From NCBI GenBank assembly GCA_018240025.1, contig JAFEGM010000034.1:125639-189638 (forward strand): 64,000 nt of DNA, given 5' to 3'. A model generated the notes under the pieces. It was not told where the DNA came from and searched no databases. It saw nothing but the letters and a program-made list of their open reading frames with translations. Every line of letters starts with the position of its first letter. Position 1 is the first letter of the stretch. This document shows positions 41,345 to 49,670 of the stretch, piece by piece. The DNA comes from Verrucomicrobiota bacterium. Its GTDB lineage: Bacteria > Verrucomicrobiota > Verrucomicrobiia > Chthoniobacterales > SZAS-18. A program made the translations under genes and the position numbers.

Positions 41345-43378
41345 ATGGCCCACCTCGTCCCGATCCCGTTCGCCGCCCTCGCGAGGCGCATGTTCCGCGA
41401 GCTCGACGAGAAGCAGGCGGTCTTCGACCTGCCCGCACGGCGGTTCGTGCGCGGCCATCCGGACCTCGACCTCTCGGCGACGCTCGGCGGCAAGCGCGTC
41501 GCCATCCCGTTCGGTCCGGCGGCGGGTCCCCACACCCAGCTCGCGCCGAACCTCGTCCTGTCGTGGCTCGCCGGTGGGCGGGTCCTCGAGCTCAAGACCG
41601 TGCAGGACGACGACGCGCTGGTCTTGCCGCGGCCGTGCATCGACGTCCGCGAGGCCGGGTTCAACTGCGAGTTCTCGCAGGAGCTGCGCGTCGAGCAGTC
41701 GCTCGAAGAGTACGTCAAGGGCGCGTTGCTCGTCGCGATGCTGGCCGAGAGCGGGGCGGCCGGCGTCGCGCCCGACGACCGCTCGACGGTGTTCGACGCG
41801 AGCGTCGGCTACGACCTCCGCGGCGTCCGCGGCGACAAGGTGGACGGCTACCTCCGCGCCCTCCGCGACGTCCGCCCGATCGTCGCCCGGCTCCGCGGGG
41901 AGCTGCCGAAGGACCTCGCCGGGCGCTTCGTCGAGATCGACCCGGTCCTGGTCGACACCGTCACGCTGAGCACGTTCCACGGGTGCCCGCCCCACGAGAT
42001 CGAGGCCATCGCGGAGCACCTCCTCACCGCCCACGGGCTCTCGGTCGTGGTGAAGCTGAACCCGACGCTGCTCGGAGCGAAGGACCTCGGCGCGTTGCTG
42101 AACGACGCCCTCGGCCACCGCGATCTCGTCGTGCCCGCCCGGGCGTTCGCCGAGGACCCGACCTTCGATCAGGCGATGGGGATGGCCGCGCGGCTCGCGG
42201 CGCGGGCAGCCTCCCTCGGCCTGCGGTTCGGCGTGAAGCTCACCAACACCTTGATCGTGGAGAACCGCCGACCCCACCTGCCGGCGGCCGAGACCTACCT
42301 CTCCGGGGCCCCGCTCCACGTGCTCGCGAGCCACCTCGTCGCCCGCGTCCGGGCCGCGCTGCCCGAGCTGCCGCTCTCGTTCTCGGCGGGCATCGACGCG
42401 CACAACCTGGCCGACGCGCTCGCCCTCGACCTCGTGCCGGTGACCGTCTGCACCGATTGGCTCAAGACGGGCGGCTACGGGCGTGGTGTGCGGATGGCCG
42501 AGGCGCTCCACGACCGGCTCGTCGCCGTCGGCGCGAAGACCCTCGCGGGGTGGATCCTGCTCGCCCACGGCCACGCAGAGGCCGCCCTCGGCGACGTCGG
42601 GGTCGCCGGGCCAGACGCCGCGGCGGCGCTCGACCGACTCCGCGCGACGGGCGCCCCACCGAGCGCTCCGTTCGCGACGCGCTGGGTCGCCGCCGCCGCG
42701 CGCCGCAACACGACGACCTACGTCGAGCGCCTCGCCCGCGAGCCCCGCTACGACCAGGCCCACGCGCCACGACCCCCGCGCAAGGTCGGGACGGCGCTGC
42801 ACACGTTCGACTGCCTCACCTGCGACAAGTGCGTCGCCGTGTGCCCCAACGACGCCGTCTTCACCTACGTCGCGCCGCACGTCGAGGTGGCCGAGACCCG
42901 CGTCGAGGAGCGCGACGGACGCCTCGTCTCGAGCCGGACGGGCACCCTCCACGTCGACGAGCGTCACCAGATCGCGACCTTCGCCGACGCCTGCAACGAC
43001 TGCGGCAACTGCGACGCCTTCTGCCCCGAGGACGGCGGCCCGAACCGGGCCAAGCCGCGCCTCTTCGGCTCGCTCGCGGCGCTCCGGGCCGACCCCCACG
43101 GGGACGGGCTCTACGTCGAACGCACCCCGTCGGGCCACCGCACCGTGCACCGCGCCGCGGGCGACGAGATGGTGATCGAGGCGATCTACGGGGCGCTCCG
43201 CGTGAGCGGCGACGGCTACGAGCTCGCCTTCGAGCTCTCCGACCCGGAGGGCCCCGTGCACGGACACGCCCGCGTGGCGGTCGACCTCACGCGCGCCCGC
43301 GTCGCCCACCTCGTCGCCAAGAGCGTGCTCGGCGCACGCGAGATCAACGCCGTGACCACCCGGGAAGGACCCCCATGA
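41345..43378 (+). CDS. ygfK: YgfK-like ferredoxin/TIM-barrel protein, short form
   Basis: A 677-residue homologue of YgfK, the putative oxidoreductase of the selenium-linked molybdenum-hydroxylase cluster. The N-terminal dihydropyrimidine-dehydrogenase-like barrel is well conserved ('PFGPAAGPHTQLAPNLVLSWL', 'VTLSTFHGCPPHEIEAIAEHLL', 'VKLNPTLLG'). The C-terminus carries two [4Fe-4S] clusters (C490, C493, C496, C500; C550, C553, C556, C560). The central GltD-like FAD/NADPH module of classical YgfK (about 1000 residues in Escherichia coli) is absent, so electrons must come from another partner. ATG at 41345; a TTG at 41330 is less likely. The stop overlaps the ygeY start (ATGA). Confidence 0.88.
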   Translation: MAHLVPIPFAALARRMFRELDEKQAVFDLPARRFVRGHPDLDLSATLGGKRVAIPFGPAAGPHTQLAPNLVLSWLAGGRVLELKTVQDDDALVLPRPCIDVREAGFNCEFSQELRVEQSLEEYVKGALLVAMLAESGAAGVAPDDRSTVFDASVGYDLRGVRGDKVDGYLRALRDVRPIVARLRGELPKDLAGRFVEIDPVLVDTVTLSTFHGCPPHEIEAIAEHLLTAHGLSVVVKLNPTLLGAKDLGALLNDALGHRDLVVPARAFAEDPTFDQAMGMAARLAARAASLGLRFGVKLTNTLIVENRRPHLPAAETYLSGAPLHVLASHLVARVRAALPELPLSFSAGIDAHNLADALALDLVPVTVCTDWLKTGGYGRGVRMAEALHDRLVAVGAKTLAGWILLAHGHAEAALGDVGVAGPDAAAALDRLRATGAPPSAPFATRWVAAAARRNTTTYVERLAREPRYDQAHAPRPPRKVGTALHTFDCLTCDKCVAVCPNDAVFTYVAPHVEVAETRVEERDGRLVSSRTGTLHVDERHQIATFADACNDCGNCDAFCPEDGGPNRAKPRLFGSLAALRADPHGDGLYVERTPSGHRTVHRAAGDEMVIEAIYGALRVSGDGYELAFELSDPEGPVHGHARVAVDLTRARVAHLVAKSVLGAREINAVTTREGPP

Positions 43379-44589
43379 CCGAGACCGTCGAACAGGCCGC
43401 CGCGCGCGTCGCCCCCCAGATCCTGGCCTTCCTGCGCGACATGATCGCCATTCCCTCCGAGAGCGCCGGCGAGCGTGGGGTGGTGGAGCGCATCGCCGAG
43501 GAGATGCGGCGCCTCGACTTCGACGAGGTCCACATCGACGGGTTCGGCAACGTGCTCGGGCGGGTGGGGAGCGGGCCGAAGGTCGTCGCCATCGACGGGC
43601 ACGTGGACACGGTGGGCGTCGGCGACCGGGGCACGTGGACCCGCGACCCGTACGCCGGCGCGGTCGAGGGTGGGGTGATCTACGGCCGCGGCGCGAGCGA
43701 CCAGGAGGCCGGGGTCGCGGCCGCGGTCTACGGGGCGCACCTCGCCAAGTCCCTCGGCTTGCTCGAGGGCCTCACGCTGTGGATCACGGGCACCGTGATG
43801 GAGGAGGACTGCGACGGCCTCTGCTGGCAGTACCTGCTCCGCGAGAAGGTCCTCGCCCCGGACGTCGTCGTCCTCACCGAGCCGACCAAGCTCGCCGTCT
43901 ACCGCGGGCACCGGGGCCGCATGGAGATCGAGGTGCGCACGCAGGGGCGCTCGGCCCACGGCTCGGCGCCCGAGCGCGGCGTCAACGCGGTCTACAAGAT
44001 GGCGCCGATCCTGGCCGCGATCGAGCGGCTCGACGCCGACCTCGCCGCGAAGGCCGACCCGTTCCTCGGCAAGGGGTCCGTCACCGTCTCGGAGATCCGC
44101 TCCACGTCGCCCTCGCTGTGCGCCGTCGCCGACAGCTGCACGATCCACCTCGATCGACGGCTGACCCACGGCGAGACCAAGGCGTCCGCGGTGGCCGAGA
44201 TCGAGGCGCTCCCCGCGGTGCGCGAGGCAGGGGCGACGGTCCGCGTGCTCGAGTACGCACGCGCCACGCACACCGGGCTCGTCTACCCCACCGAGAAGTA
44301 CTACCCGACCTGGGTCCTGCCCGAGGACCACCCGGCGGTCCGCGCCGGCGCGGCCGCGGCCGAAGCCGCGCTCGGTGCGCCCGCGCGGGTCGACAAGTGG
44401 GTGTTCTCGACCAACGGCGTCGCGACCTGCGGGATGTTCGGCGTGCCGACGATCGGCTTCGGCCCCGCGGACGAGGTGCACGCGCACACCCCCGACGACC
44501 AGTGCCCCGTCGATCACCTGCCGAAGGCCGCGGCGTTCTACGCACGGTTCCCGGCGACCTGGCTCCGAGCCCTGAAGGAGGCGACATGA
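43375..44589 (+). CDS. ygeY: YgeY-family M20 metallopeptidase/deacylase
   Basis: A 404-residue M20 di-zinc hydrolase, the usual length for the YgeY selenium-metabolism-linked family. Metal and catalytic residues: H76 and D78 in 'IDGHVDTVG', bridging D109 in '[10 protein letters not shown]', the catalytic Glu pair E143-E144 in '[10 protein letters not shown]', and a C-terminal histidine in '[10 protein letters not shown]'. The dimerisation domain is '[33 protein letters not shown]'. In purine-catabolic clusters it is thought to hydrolyse an acylated or carbamoylated amino-acid intermediate. ATGA overlaps at both ends couple it to ygfK and ygeW. Confidence 0.93.
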   Translation: MTETVEQAAARVAPQILAFLRDMIAIPSESAGERGVVERIAEEMRRLDFDEVHIDGFGNVLGRVGSGPKVVAIDGHVDTVGVGDRGTWTRDPYAGAVEGGVIYGRGASDQEAGVAAAVYGAHLAKSLGLLEGLTLWITGTVMEEDCDGLCWQYLLREKVLAPDVVVLTEPTKLAVYRGHRGRMEIEVRTQGRSAHGSAPERGVNAVYKMAPILAAIERLDADLAAKADPFLGKGSVTVSEIRSTSPSLCAVADSCTIHLDRRLTHGETKASAVAEIEALPAVREAGATVRVLEYARATHTGLVYPTEKYYPTWVLPEDHPAVRAGAAAAEAALGAPARVDKWVFSTNGVATCGMFGVPTIGFGPADEVHAHTPDDQCPVDHLPKAAAFYARFPATWLRALKEAT

Positions 44590-45782
44590 CCCCCCACCGT
44601 CTGGCCGAGCGCGCCGAAGCGCTGGCCGAGCTCCGACCGGCCCTCCACGACAAGGACTTCCTGCTCTCCTACGAGCAGCCGGACGACGCGATCGCCTTCG
44701 TGAACCGCGCCGCCGGGTGGCTCCACGACGCGGCCCGCGCCGGGCTCTCGCTCCGCATGTTCGACGGCGGCGTCGGCATCTCCATCTTCCGCGACAAGTC
44801 CACGCGGACCCGCTACGCCTACCGCGCCGCCTGCAGCATGCTCGGCCTGCAGACCGAGGAGATCGACGAGTCGACGTCGCAGATCGCCCACGGAGAGACC
44901 GTGCGCGAGACGGCCGCGATGCTCGGGTTCTGCACCGAGGTCGTCGGCATCCGCGACGACATGTTCCTCGACGAAGGCCACAAGTACATGACCGAGGTCG
45001 CCGCCTCGCTCGAGGAGTCGGCGCACAAGGGCGCGCTGCTCGGTCGGCCCGCCGTGGTCAACCTGCAGTGCGACATCGACCACCCGACCCAGGCCCTCGC
45101 CGACCTCTGCCACCTCGAGCAGGTGTTCGGCGGGCTGCCGGCGCTGCGCGGGAAGAAGCTCGTGATGAGCTGGGCGAGCTCCCCGAGCTACGGCAAGCCG
45201 CTCAGCGTGCCGCAGGGAATCGTCTCGTTGCTCACGCGCTTCGGGATGGACGTCGTGCTCGCGCACCCCGAAGGGTACGAGCTCCTCGACGCGCCGCTCG
45301 CCGCCGCCGAGCGCTTCGCCAAGGAGAGCGGCGGGAGCTTCACCCGCACCACCTCGATGCGCGAGGCGTTCGCCGGCGCGGACGTCGTCTACCCGAAGAG
45401 CTGGGCGCCGGCGTGGGTGATGCGGGAGCGGACCAAGCTGCTCCGCGGCAGGGAGACCGCCAAGCTCGCCGCCCTCGAGGCCGACGCCCTGGCCCAGAAC
45501 GCTCGGCACCAGGACTGGGAGTGCACGGAGGACATGATGTCCCTGACGAGGGACGGCAAGGCGCTCTACATGCACTGCCTGCCCGCCGACGTGAGCTCCG
45601 TCTCGTGCGAGCGCGGCGAGGTGGCCGCCAGCGTCTTCGAGCGCGCGCGGCTCGACACCTACCGCGAGGCGAGCCACAAACCCTTCGTCATCGCGGCGAT
45701 GATCCTGGCCACGCGGTTCGCCGACCCCGCGGCCGAGCTCCTGCGGCTCGCCCGTCGGGCGCGACGGCGCCGCGGCGCCTAG
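44586..45782 (+). CDS. ygeW: YgeW-family knotted carbamoyltransferase
   Basis: A 398-residue ATCase/OTCase-fold enzyme, matching the knotted YgeW family in length. The carbamoyl-phosphate loop is '[20 protein letters not shown]', and the second conserved element is '[18 protein letters not shown]'. The knot region is '[19 protein letters not shown]'. YgeW-type enzymes act on a still-debated amine, probably a diaminopropionate-type intermediate of purine breakdown, making or consuming carbamoyl phosphate. A strong AAGGAGG ribosome site lies before the ATG at 44586. Its stop interlocks with that of the convergent PLP gene in the sequence CTAG (45779-45782). Confidence 0.93.
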   Translation: MTPHRLAERAEALAELRPALHDKDFLLSYEQPDDAIAFVNRAAGWLHDAARAGLSLRMFDGGVGISIFRDKSTRTRYAYRAACSMLGLQTEEIDESTSQIAHGETVRETAAMLGFCTEVVGIRDDMFLDEGHKYMTEVAASLEESAHKGALLGRPAVVNLQCDIDHPTQALADLCHLEQVFGGLPALRGKKLVMSWASSPSYGKPLSVPQGIVSLLTRFGMDVVLAHPEGYELLDAPLAAAERFAKESGGSFTRTTSMREAFAGADVVYPKSWAPAWVMRERTKLLRGRETAKLAALEADALAQNARHQDWECTEDMMSLTRDGKALYMHCLPADVSSVSCERGEVAASVFERARLDTYREASHKPFVIAAMILATRFADPAAELLRLARRARRRRGA

Positions 45783-47125
45783 CGACGCGTCCCGGTGAGC
45801 AGCACGGCGATCCGCTCGGGGGCGGGCTCCGTCCGCGCCCACGCGAGGAGGCCCGCCACCCCGGCGGTGCCCGTCGCGTCGGCGTCGACGGAGGTCACCG
45901 CGCGCGCGTGCGCCTCGGCGGCGAGGAGCCCCGCCTCGTCCACGACCACCGGAGATCCACCCGTGCGGACCATGGCCCGCAGCAGCGCGACGCCGTCGTA
46001 CGTCTCGTCGTCGAGGATGCCGTGGGCGACGCTGGCCGCCGGCGTGGGCCACGGCGGCATCCACCGCCCCCGGTCCACCACGACCTCGTCGATCACCGCC
46101 TCGACCAGCGGCGCGACGGCCTCGTCGAGCAGCGCGTCCGCGAGCGCGTCGCCGTCCTCTGGCAGCGCGTGCGGCGTCCGTGCCCGGACCGCGTCGACGA
46201 CCCGCGCGTAGAGCGCGGCGAGCGGCGCTACGGCGGCGCCCTGCACCATCATCCACCGCGGCGCGCGCGCGATCGCGCCGAGGGCCACCGCGTCGTCGAA
46301 CGCCCGGACCAGCGAGCTGCCGAGCGCCCCGCCACCCACCTGCACGAACACGCGATCGAGGGGCGGGGCGGCCCGCAAGAGATCGAAGCCGAGCGTGCGC
46401 CCGCCGTCGAGCGTGAGCCCGCACTCCGTGCCCTGGCACGCGAACGGGATCGCTCCCGCCGCGACCGCGGCCCGGAACGCGGCCACCGTCGGGTCGCCGG
46501 TCTCGCCCGGCCGACGCGGGCAGATCCGGACGTCTGCGCCGAGCGCGCCGAGCCGCGCCGCCACGTTCGGGTGGACGTCCTCGGGGACGAACACGCGGAG
46601 CCTCCGATCGCCCACGCGTGCGAGGACCGCCGCGGCGAGCGCCGCGTTCCCGCAGCTCGCGATGGCGAGCGGCCCCTCGGTCACACCGAGCGCGGCGCGG
46701 ACGACCTCGAGGTGGAGCAGCACGCCGAAGAGGTGGCGCCCCTTGTGCGAGCCGCCGGGCTGACCGGTCGCGTCGGCGACGTAGACCTCGTGGCCCGGGG
46801 CGAGCGCCGCGCGCTGGACGGGGAGCGCCTCGAAGCCGCGCCCTTCCTGCCGGACCAGGGCCTCGTGCAGGCGCCCCTCGATCGCGAGGTACCCCTCGTC
46901 GCCGAGCCCCACCACGCGGGCCGCGAGGTGGGCGTGCAGGAGGTGTCGATCGCGCACGAACGGCCGCTCCGTGGAGGTGGGCCAGGCGACCCCGCGTGGG
47001 TCGAGCCACGGCGCGAGCACGTGGTCACGACCGTCGCCCGCGTTCGGGCAGCGGAACGGGTGCGGCGTCACGGCGAGGGGCGGGGCCTCGTGGCCGCACC
47101 CCTCGCAGCGGAGACGGACCGTCAC
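45779..47125 (-). CDS. Threonine-synthase-like PLP enzyme (fold type II)
   Basis: A 448-residue PLP enzyme with a GTG start that overlaps the stop of the upstream gene (GTGA). The N-terminal zinc-ribbon (C7-x2-C10 ... C26: 'LRCEGCGHE', 'FRCPN') is typical of threonine synthases. The PLP lysine is K128 in '[14 protein letters not shown]', and the phosphate loop is '[15 protein letters not shown]'. The usual 'KDP' substrate segment is changed. In this cluster it may act on diaminopropionate, serine or another beta-substituted amino acid, filling the place of the fold-type-II lyase YgeX. The substrate is inference. Confidence 0.8.
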   Translation of the reverse strand: MTVRLRCEGCGHEAPPLAVTPHPFRCPNAGDGRDHVLAPWLDPRGVAWPTSTERPFVRDRHLLHAHLAARVVGLGDEGYLAIEGRLHEALVRQEGRGFEALPVQRAALAPGHEVYVADATGQPGGSHKGRHLFGVLLHLEVVRAALGVTEGPLAIASCGNAALAAAVLARVGDRRLRVFVPEDVHPNVAARLGALGADVRICPRRPGETGDPTVAAFRAAVAAGAIPFACQGTECGLTLDGGRTLGFDLLRAAPPLDRVFVQVGGGALGSSLVRAFDDAVALGAIARAPRWMMVQGAAVAPLAALYARVVDAVRARTPHALPEDGDALADALLDEAVAPLVEAVIDEVVVDRGRWMPPWPTPAASVAHGILDDETYDGVALLRAMVRTGGSPVVVDEAGLLAAEAHARAVTSVDADATGTAGVAGLLAWARTEPAPERIAVLLTGTRR

Positions 47126-48600
47126 CGCGCCCTCGCCCGGAGCTCGTCGTCGAAGGCGCGGATCGCGGCGTCCCACGCCGGGATCCGGGACGGGAGCTCG
47201 TCCCAAAAGGTCCGGCTCTTGCGTGCCTCGAACTCGGCGAGCGGCACGCCCTGCTGCTCGACCCAGGTGAAGTAGCCGAGCTGGAAGATGCGCAGCCGCT
47301 CCTGGTGGTCGAGCTCGCGCACGTGGTCGATCGAGGCCCCGTCGAGGTGGCGGGCGAGCGCGGCCTCGGCCTTCGCGGGGTCGACCGCGCCCCCGAAGAG
47401 GCGCGCGCGGATGCGGGGGAGCTCGCTCGGGTAGAGCGCAGCGCCGTCGGTGGCCACTGTGTAGAGAGCGTCGTCGCTCCCGAGGCCGAGCGTCTTCGCG
47501 GTCTTGATCGCGGCGAGCACGTTGCAGAACGACGAGAAGCCGAAGTGGCGGAGGGCCGCGCGCACGGCGGCGGGCCAGCCGCGGCGGTCGAGCGCCGGGG
47601 CCGCGGCCGGATCGTTGGCCACCGCGAACAGCGCGTCGGTCGCGCGATCGGACACCGCCGCGACCACGTCCGTGCCCATGACGTCGTGGATGTAGGGCAC
47701 GTGCTTGTCGCCGATGCCCTGGATGTGGTGCGCCCCGTAGCCGTTCGCGAGCAGCGTCGGGCACTCGAGCGCCTCGACCGCCACCACCTTCGCGCCGTGC
47801 CGCTTCGCGAGCGCGCTGCCGGCCCCGAGCGTGCCGGCCGAACCGGTCGCGGAGACGAACGCCGAGAGGCGCAGCGACCCACGCCCCTCGGCGAGGTGGG
47901 CGTGGACGCGCTCGACCGCCCGCGCCGTCACCTCGCGGTGGACGACGTGGTTCGCGAGCTCGCGGAACTGGTTCAGGACGACGTTGCGGGGATCGCGCGA
48001 GAGCGACGCGCAGGCGTCGTAGATCTCCTTCACGTTGCTCTCCGAGCCGTGGGTCCGCACGATGTCGTCGGGCGCCACGACCCATCGCCCGAGCCACTCG
48101 AAGCGCTCGGCGCTCATCTCCTCGGGGAGGATCGCGACGCCTCGGCACCCGAGGATCCGCGAGATCGCCACGCCGCCGCGGCAGTAGTTGCCCGTCGAGG
48201 GCCAGAGCGCGCGCTGCTCGACCGGATCGAAGCGGCCCGTGACGAGCCGCGGGACGAGGCAGGCGTAGGCGGCCAATACCTTGTGCGCGCCGATCATGGG
48301 AAAACGGTCGCCGAACAGCACGACGATCGGTGCGTCGACACCCGTGACGACGCTCGGCAGCACGACGTGGCCCGGCACCGGCGAGAGCCCCCGGCGCGAC
48401 TCGTCGTTGTGCCAGTGGACGCGGAACAGGTTGCGCGGGTGGGGCGCGTCGGGGTCGACGCCGGAGAGCTCGGCGGCGATCGCCGGGTCGATCGTCGTGG
48501 GATCGGCGAGCTCGGCGAACGTGGGCAGCCGCACGCCGCGGGCGGCGAGGGCGTCGAGGGCGCGGCTGCGGACGGCGGGGTCGTGGATGTCGGTCAGCAC
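47122..48600 (-). CDS. Cysteine-synthase-like PLP enzyme, long form
   Basis: A 492-residue fold-type-II PLP enzyme. The PLP lysine is K107 in '[15 protein letters not shown]', the phosphate/substrate loop is '[15 protein letters not shown]', and the PLP-ring loop is '[20 protein letters not shown]'. It is longer than O-acetylserine sulfhydrylase (about 320), with an N-terminal extension ('[17 protein letters not shown]') and a C-terminal extension ('[24 protein letters not shown]'). The GTG at 48600 has a strong GGAGGA site and overlaps the end of ssnA by 7 bases. It is translationally coupled to the threonine-synthase-like gene. The reaction is unknown; beta-elimination or beta-replacement is likely. 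Confidence 0.8.
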   Translation of the reverse strand: MLTDIHDPAVRSRALDALAARGVRLPTFAELADPTTIDPAIAAELSGVDPDAPHPRNLFRVHWHNDESRRGLSPVPGHVVLPSVVTGVDAPIVVLFGDRFPMIGAHKVLAAYACLVPRLVTGRFDPVEQRALWPSTGNYCRGGVAISRILGCRGVAILPEEMSAERFEWLGRWVVAPDDIVRTHGSESNVKEIYDACASLSRDPRNVVLNQFRELANHVVHREVTARAVERVHAHLAEGRGSLRLSAFVSATGSAGTLGAGSALAKRHGAKVVAVEALECPTLLANGYGAHHIQGIGDKHVPYIHDVMGTDVVAAVSDRATDALFAVANDPAAAPALDRRGWPAAVRAALRHFGFSSFCNVLAAIKTAKTLGLGSDDALYTVATDGAALYPSELPRIRARLFGGAVDPAKAEAALARHLDGASIDHVRELDHQERLRIFQLGYFTWVEQQGVPLAEFEARKSRTFWDELPSRIPAWDAAIRAFDDELRARAR

Positions 48601-49670
48601 GGGATCTCCTCCATGCGGCGGAACAGACGCGGCGCCTCGCGGCGCGCCTCGGCCTCGATGCTCGCGAGCGACGCGCGGACGAGCGTCCCCCCCCGCACGA
48701 CGGGCGCGCCGGCCACGTCGACCTCGACGACGTGGTCGCCGACGCGAACGACGCGGTCTCCCTCGAGGCCGCCGAAGACCGCGGCGGCGAGGGCGCGTCC
48801 TCCGTCGACGAGGGCGCGGGCGCGGCGCGGATCGTCGCCGTGCGCGAGCGCCTCCGCGCCGAAGGCGGCGGCCTCTTCGGCCATGTCCGCGCGGAAGCCA
48901 TCCGTGCCGAGCGCGACGCGGGGCGACGCGACGAGGGTCCTCGCCCACCCGACACCGTTGTGGGCGTTCGAGCGGGGGTTCTGCACGAGCCAGAGCCCGC
49001 GCTCGGCGCACCGCTCGACCTGCTCCGTCGAGAGGTGCACCCCGTGGGCGAGGACCGAACCCCATGGCACCGCGTCGAGCCCGAGCAGCCGATCGAGCGC
49101 GGAGCCGTGGCCACGGGCGCGGGCGTCCTCGTCGTCGCACGGATCCTCGGCGACGTGGACGTGGACCGGCACGCCGAGGTCCCGCGCGAGCACTCCCGCG
49201 CGGCGGAGCGTCGCGTCCGACACGGTGAAGCTCGCGTGCAGACCGACCGCCCCGCGCACGGTGGGGTGCCCCCGGTGCAGCGCGCAGAAGCGCGCGCACT
49301 CGTCGAGCCCGCGGCGCGCCTCGTCGTCTCCGCCGTTGCGCTCGGTGACGCCGTAGCAGAGGAGCGCCCGCGCCCCGAGCTCGGTGCAGGCCTCGGCCAG
49401 CACGTCGAGCGAGCCCTCGATCCAGGCGGGCGACTCGTGGTGGTCGAAGAACGTCGTCGTCCCCGCGAGGAGGCCCTCGGCCACGGCGAGGCGGGCGGAG
49501 GCCCGCAGCGAGGCGCGGTCGAGGGCGCGATCGAGGCGCCACCACACCGTGCGCAGGATCTCGGGGAACGAGGGCCTCGGGGACGGCGTGGGGAGGCCGA
49601 GGCCCGCGAGCCCGCTGTAGAGGTGCGTGTGGGCGTCGACCTCGGGCGGGACCTCGCCGGGGGGGCTCAT
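48594..49670 (-). CDS. ssnA: SsnA-like amidohydrolase, truncated form
   Basis: A 358-residue amidohydrolase of the SsnA type. Metal ligands: H-x-H in '[13 protein letters not shown]', '[12 protein letters not shown]', 'HASFT', '[12 protein letters not shown]', 'LAHGVHLS' and the catalytic Asp in '[14 protein letters not shown]'. The stretch '[19 protein letters not shown]' is almost identical in type to Escherichia coli SsnA. That protein is about 440 residues; here the protein starts only about ten residues before the HxH, so the N-terminal beta-sandwich strands are missing. Expected reaction: hydrolytic ring opening or deamination of an oxidised purine. Its ATG overlaps the stop of the hydroxylase gene. 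Confidence 0.88.
   Translation of the reverse strand: MSPPGEVPPEVDAHTHLYSGLAGLGLPTPSPRPSFPEILRTVWWRLDRALDRASLRASARLAVAEGLLAGTTTFFDHHESPAWIEGSLDVLAEACTELGARALLCYGVTERNGGDDEARRGLDECARFCALHRGHPTVRGAVGLHASFTVSDATLRRAGVLARDLGVPVHVHVAEDPCDDEDARARGHGSALDRLLGLDAVPWGSVLAHGVHLSTEQVERCAERGLWLVQNPRSNAHNGVGWARTLVASPRVALGTDGFRADMAEEAAAFGAEALAHGDDPRRARALVDGGRALAAAVFGGLEGDRVVRVGDHVVEVDVAGAPVVRGGTLVRASLASIEAEARREAPRLFRRMEEIPC

Noticed and set aside
39493..43374. Very long plus-strand open frame through the kinase and ygfK region
   Set aside because: It runs in another frame of confirmed genes, is Arg/Pro/Ala-rich with no domains, and is a typical high-GC shadow. Only its last part (43375-44589) is real, as ygeY.
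43376..49669. Selenocysteine-type in-frame TGA codons in the selenium-linked cluster
   Set aside because: Each TGA examined overlaps the start of the next full-length gene and follows a complete domain; selenium in this enzyme type is a labile cofactor ligand, not selenocysteine.
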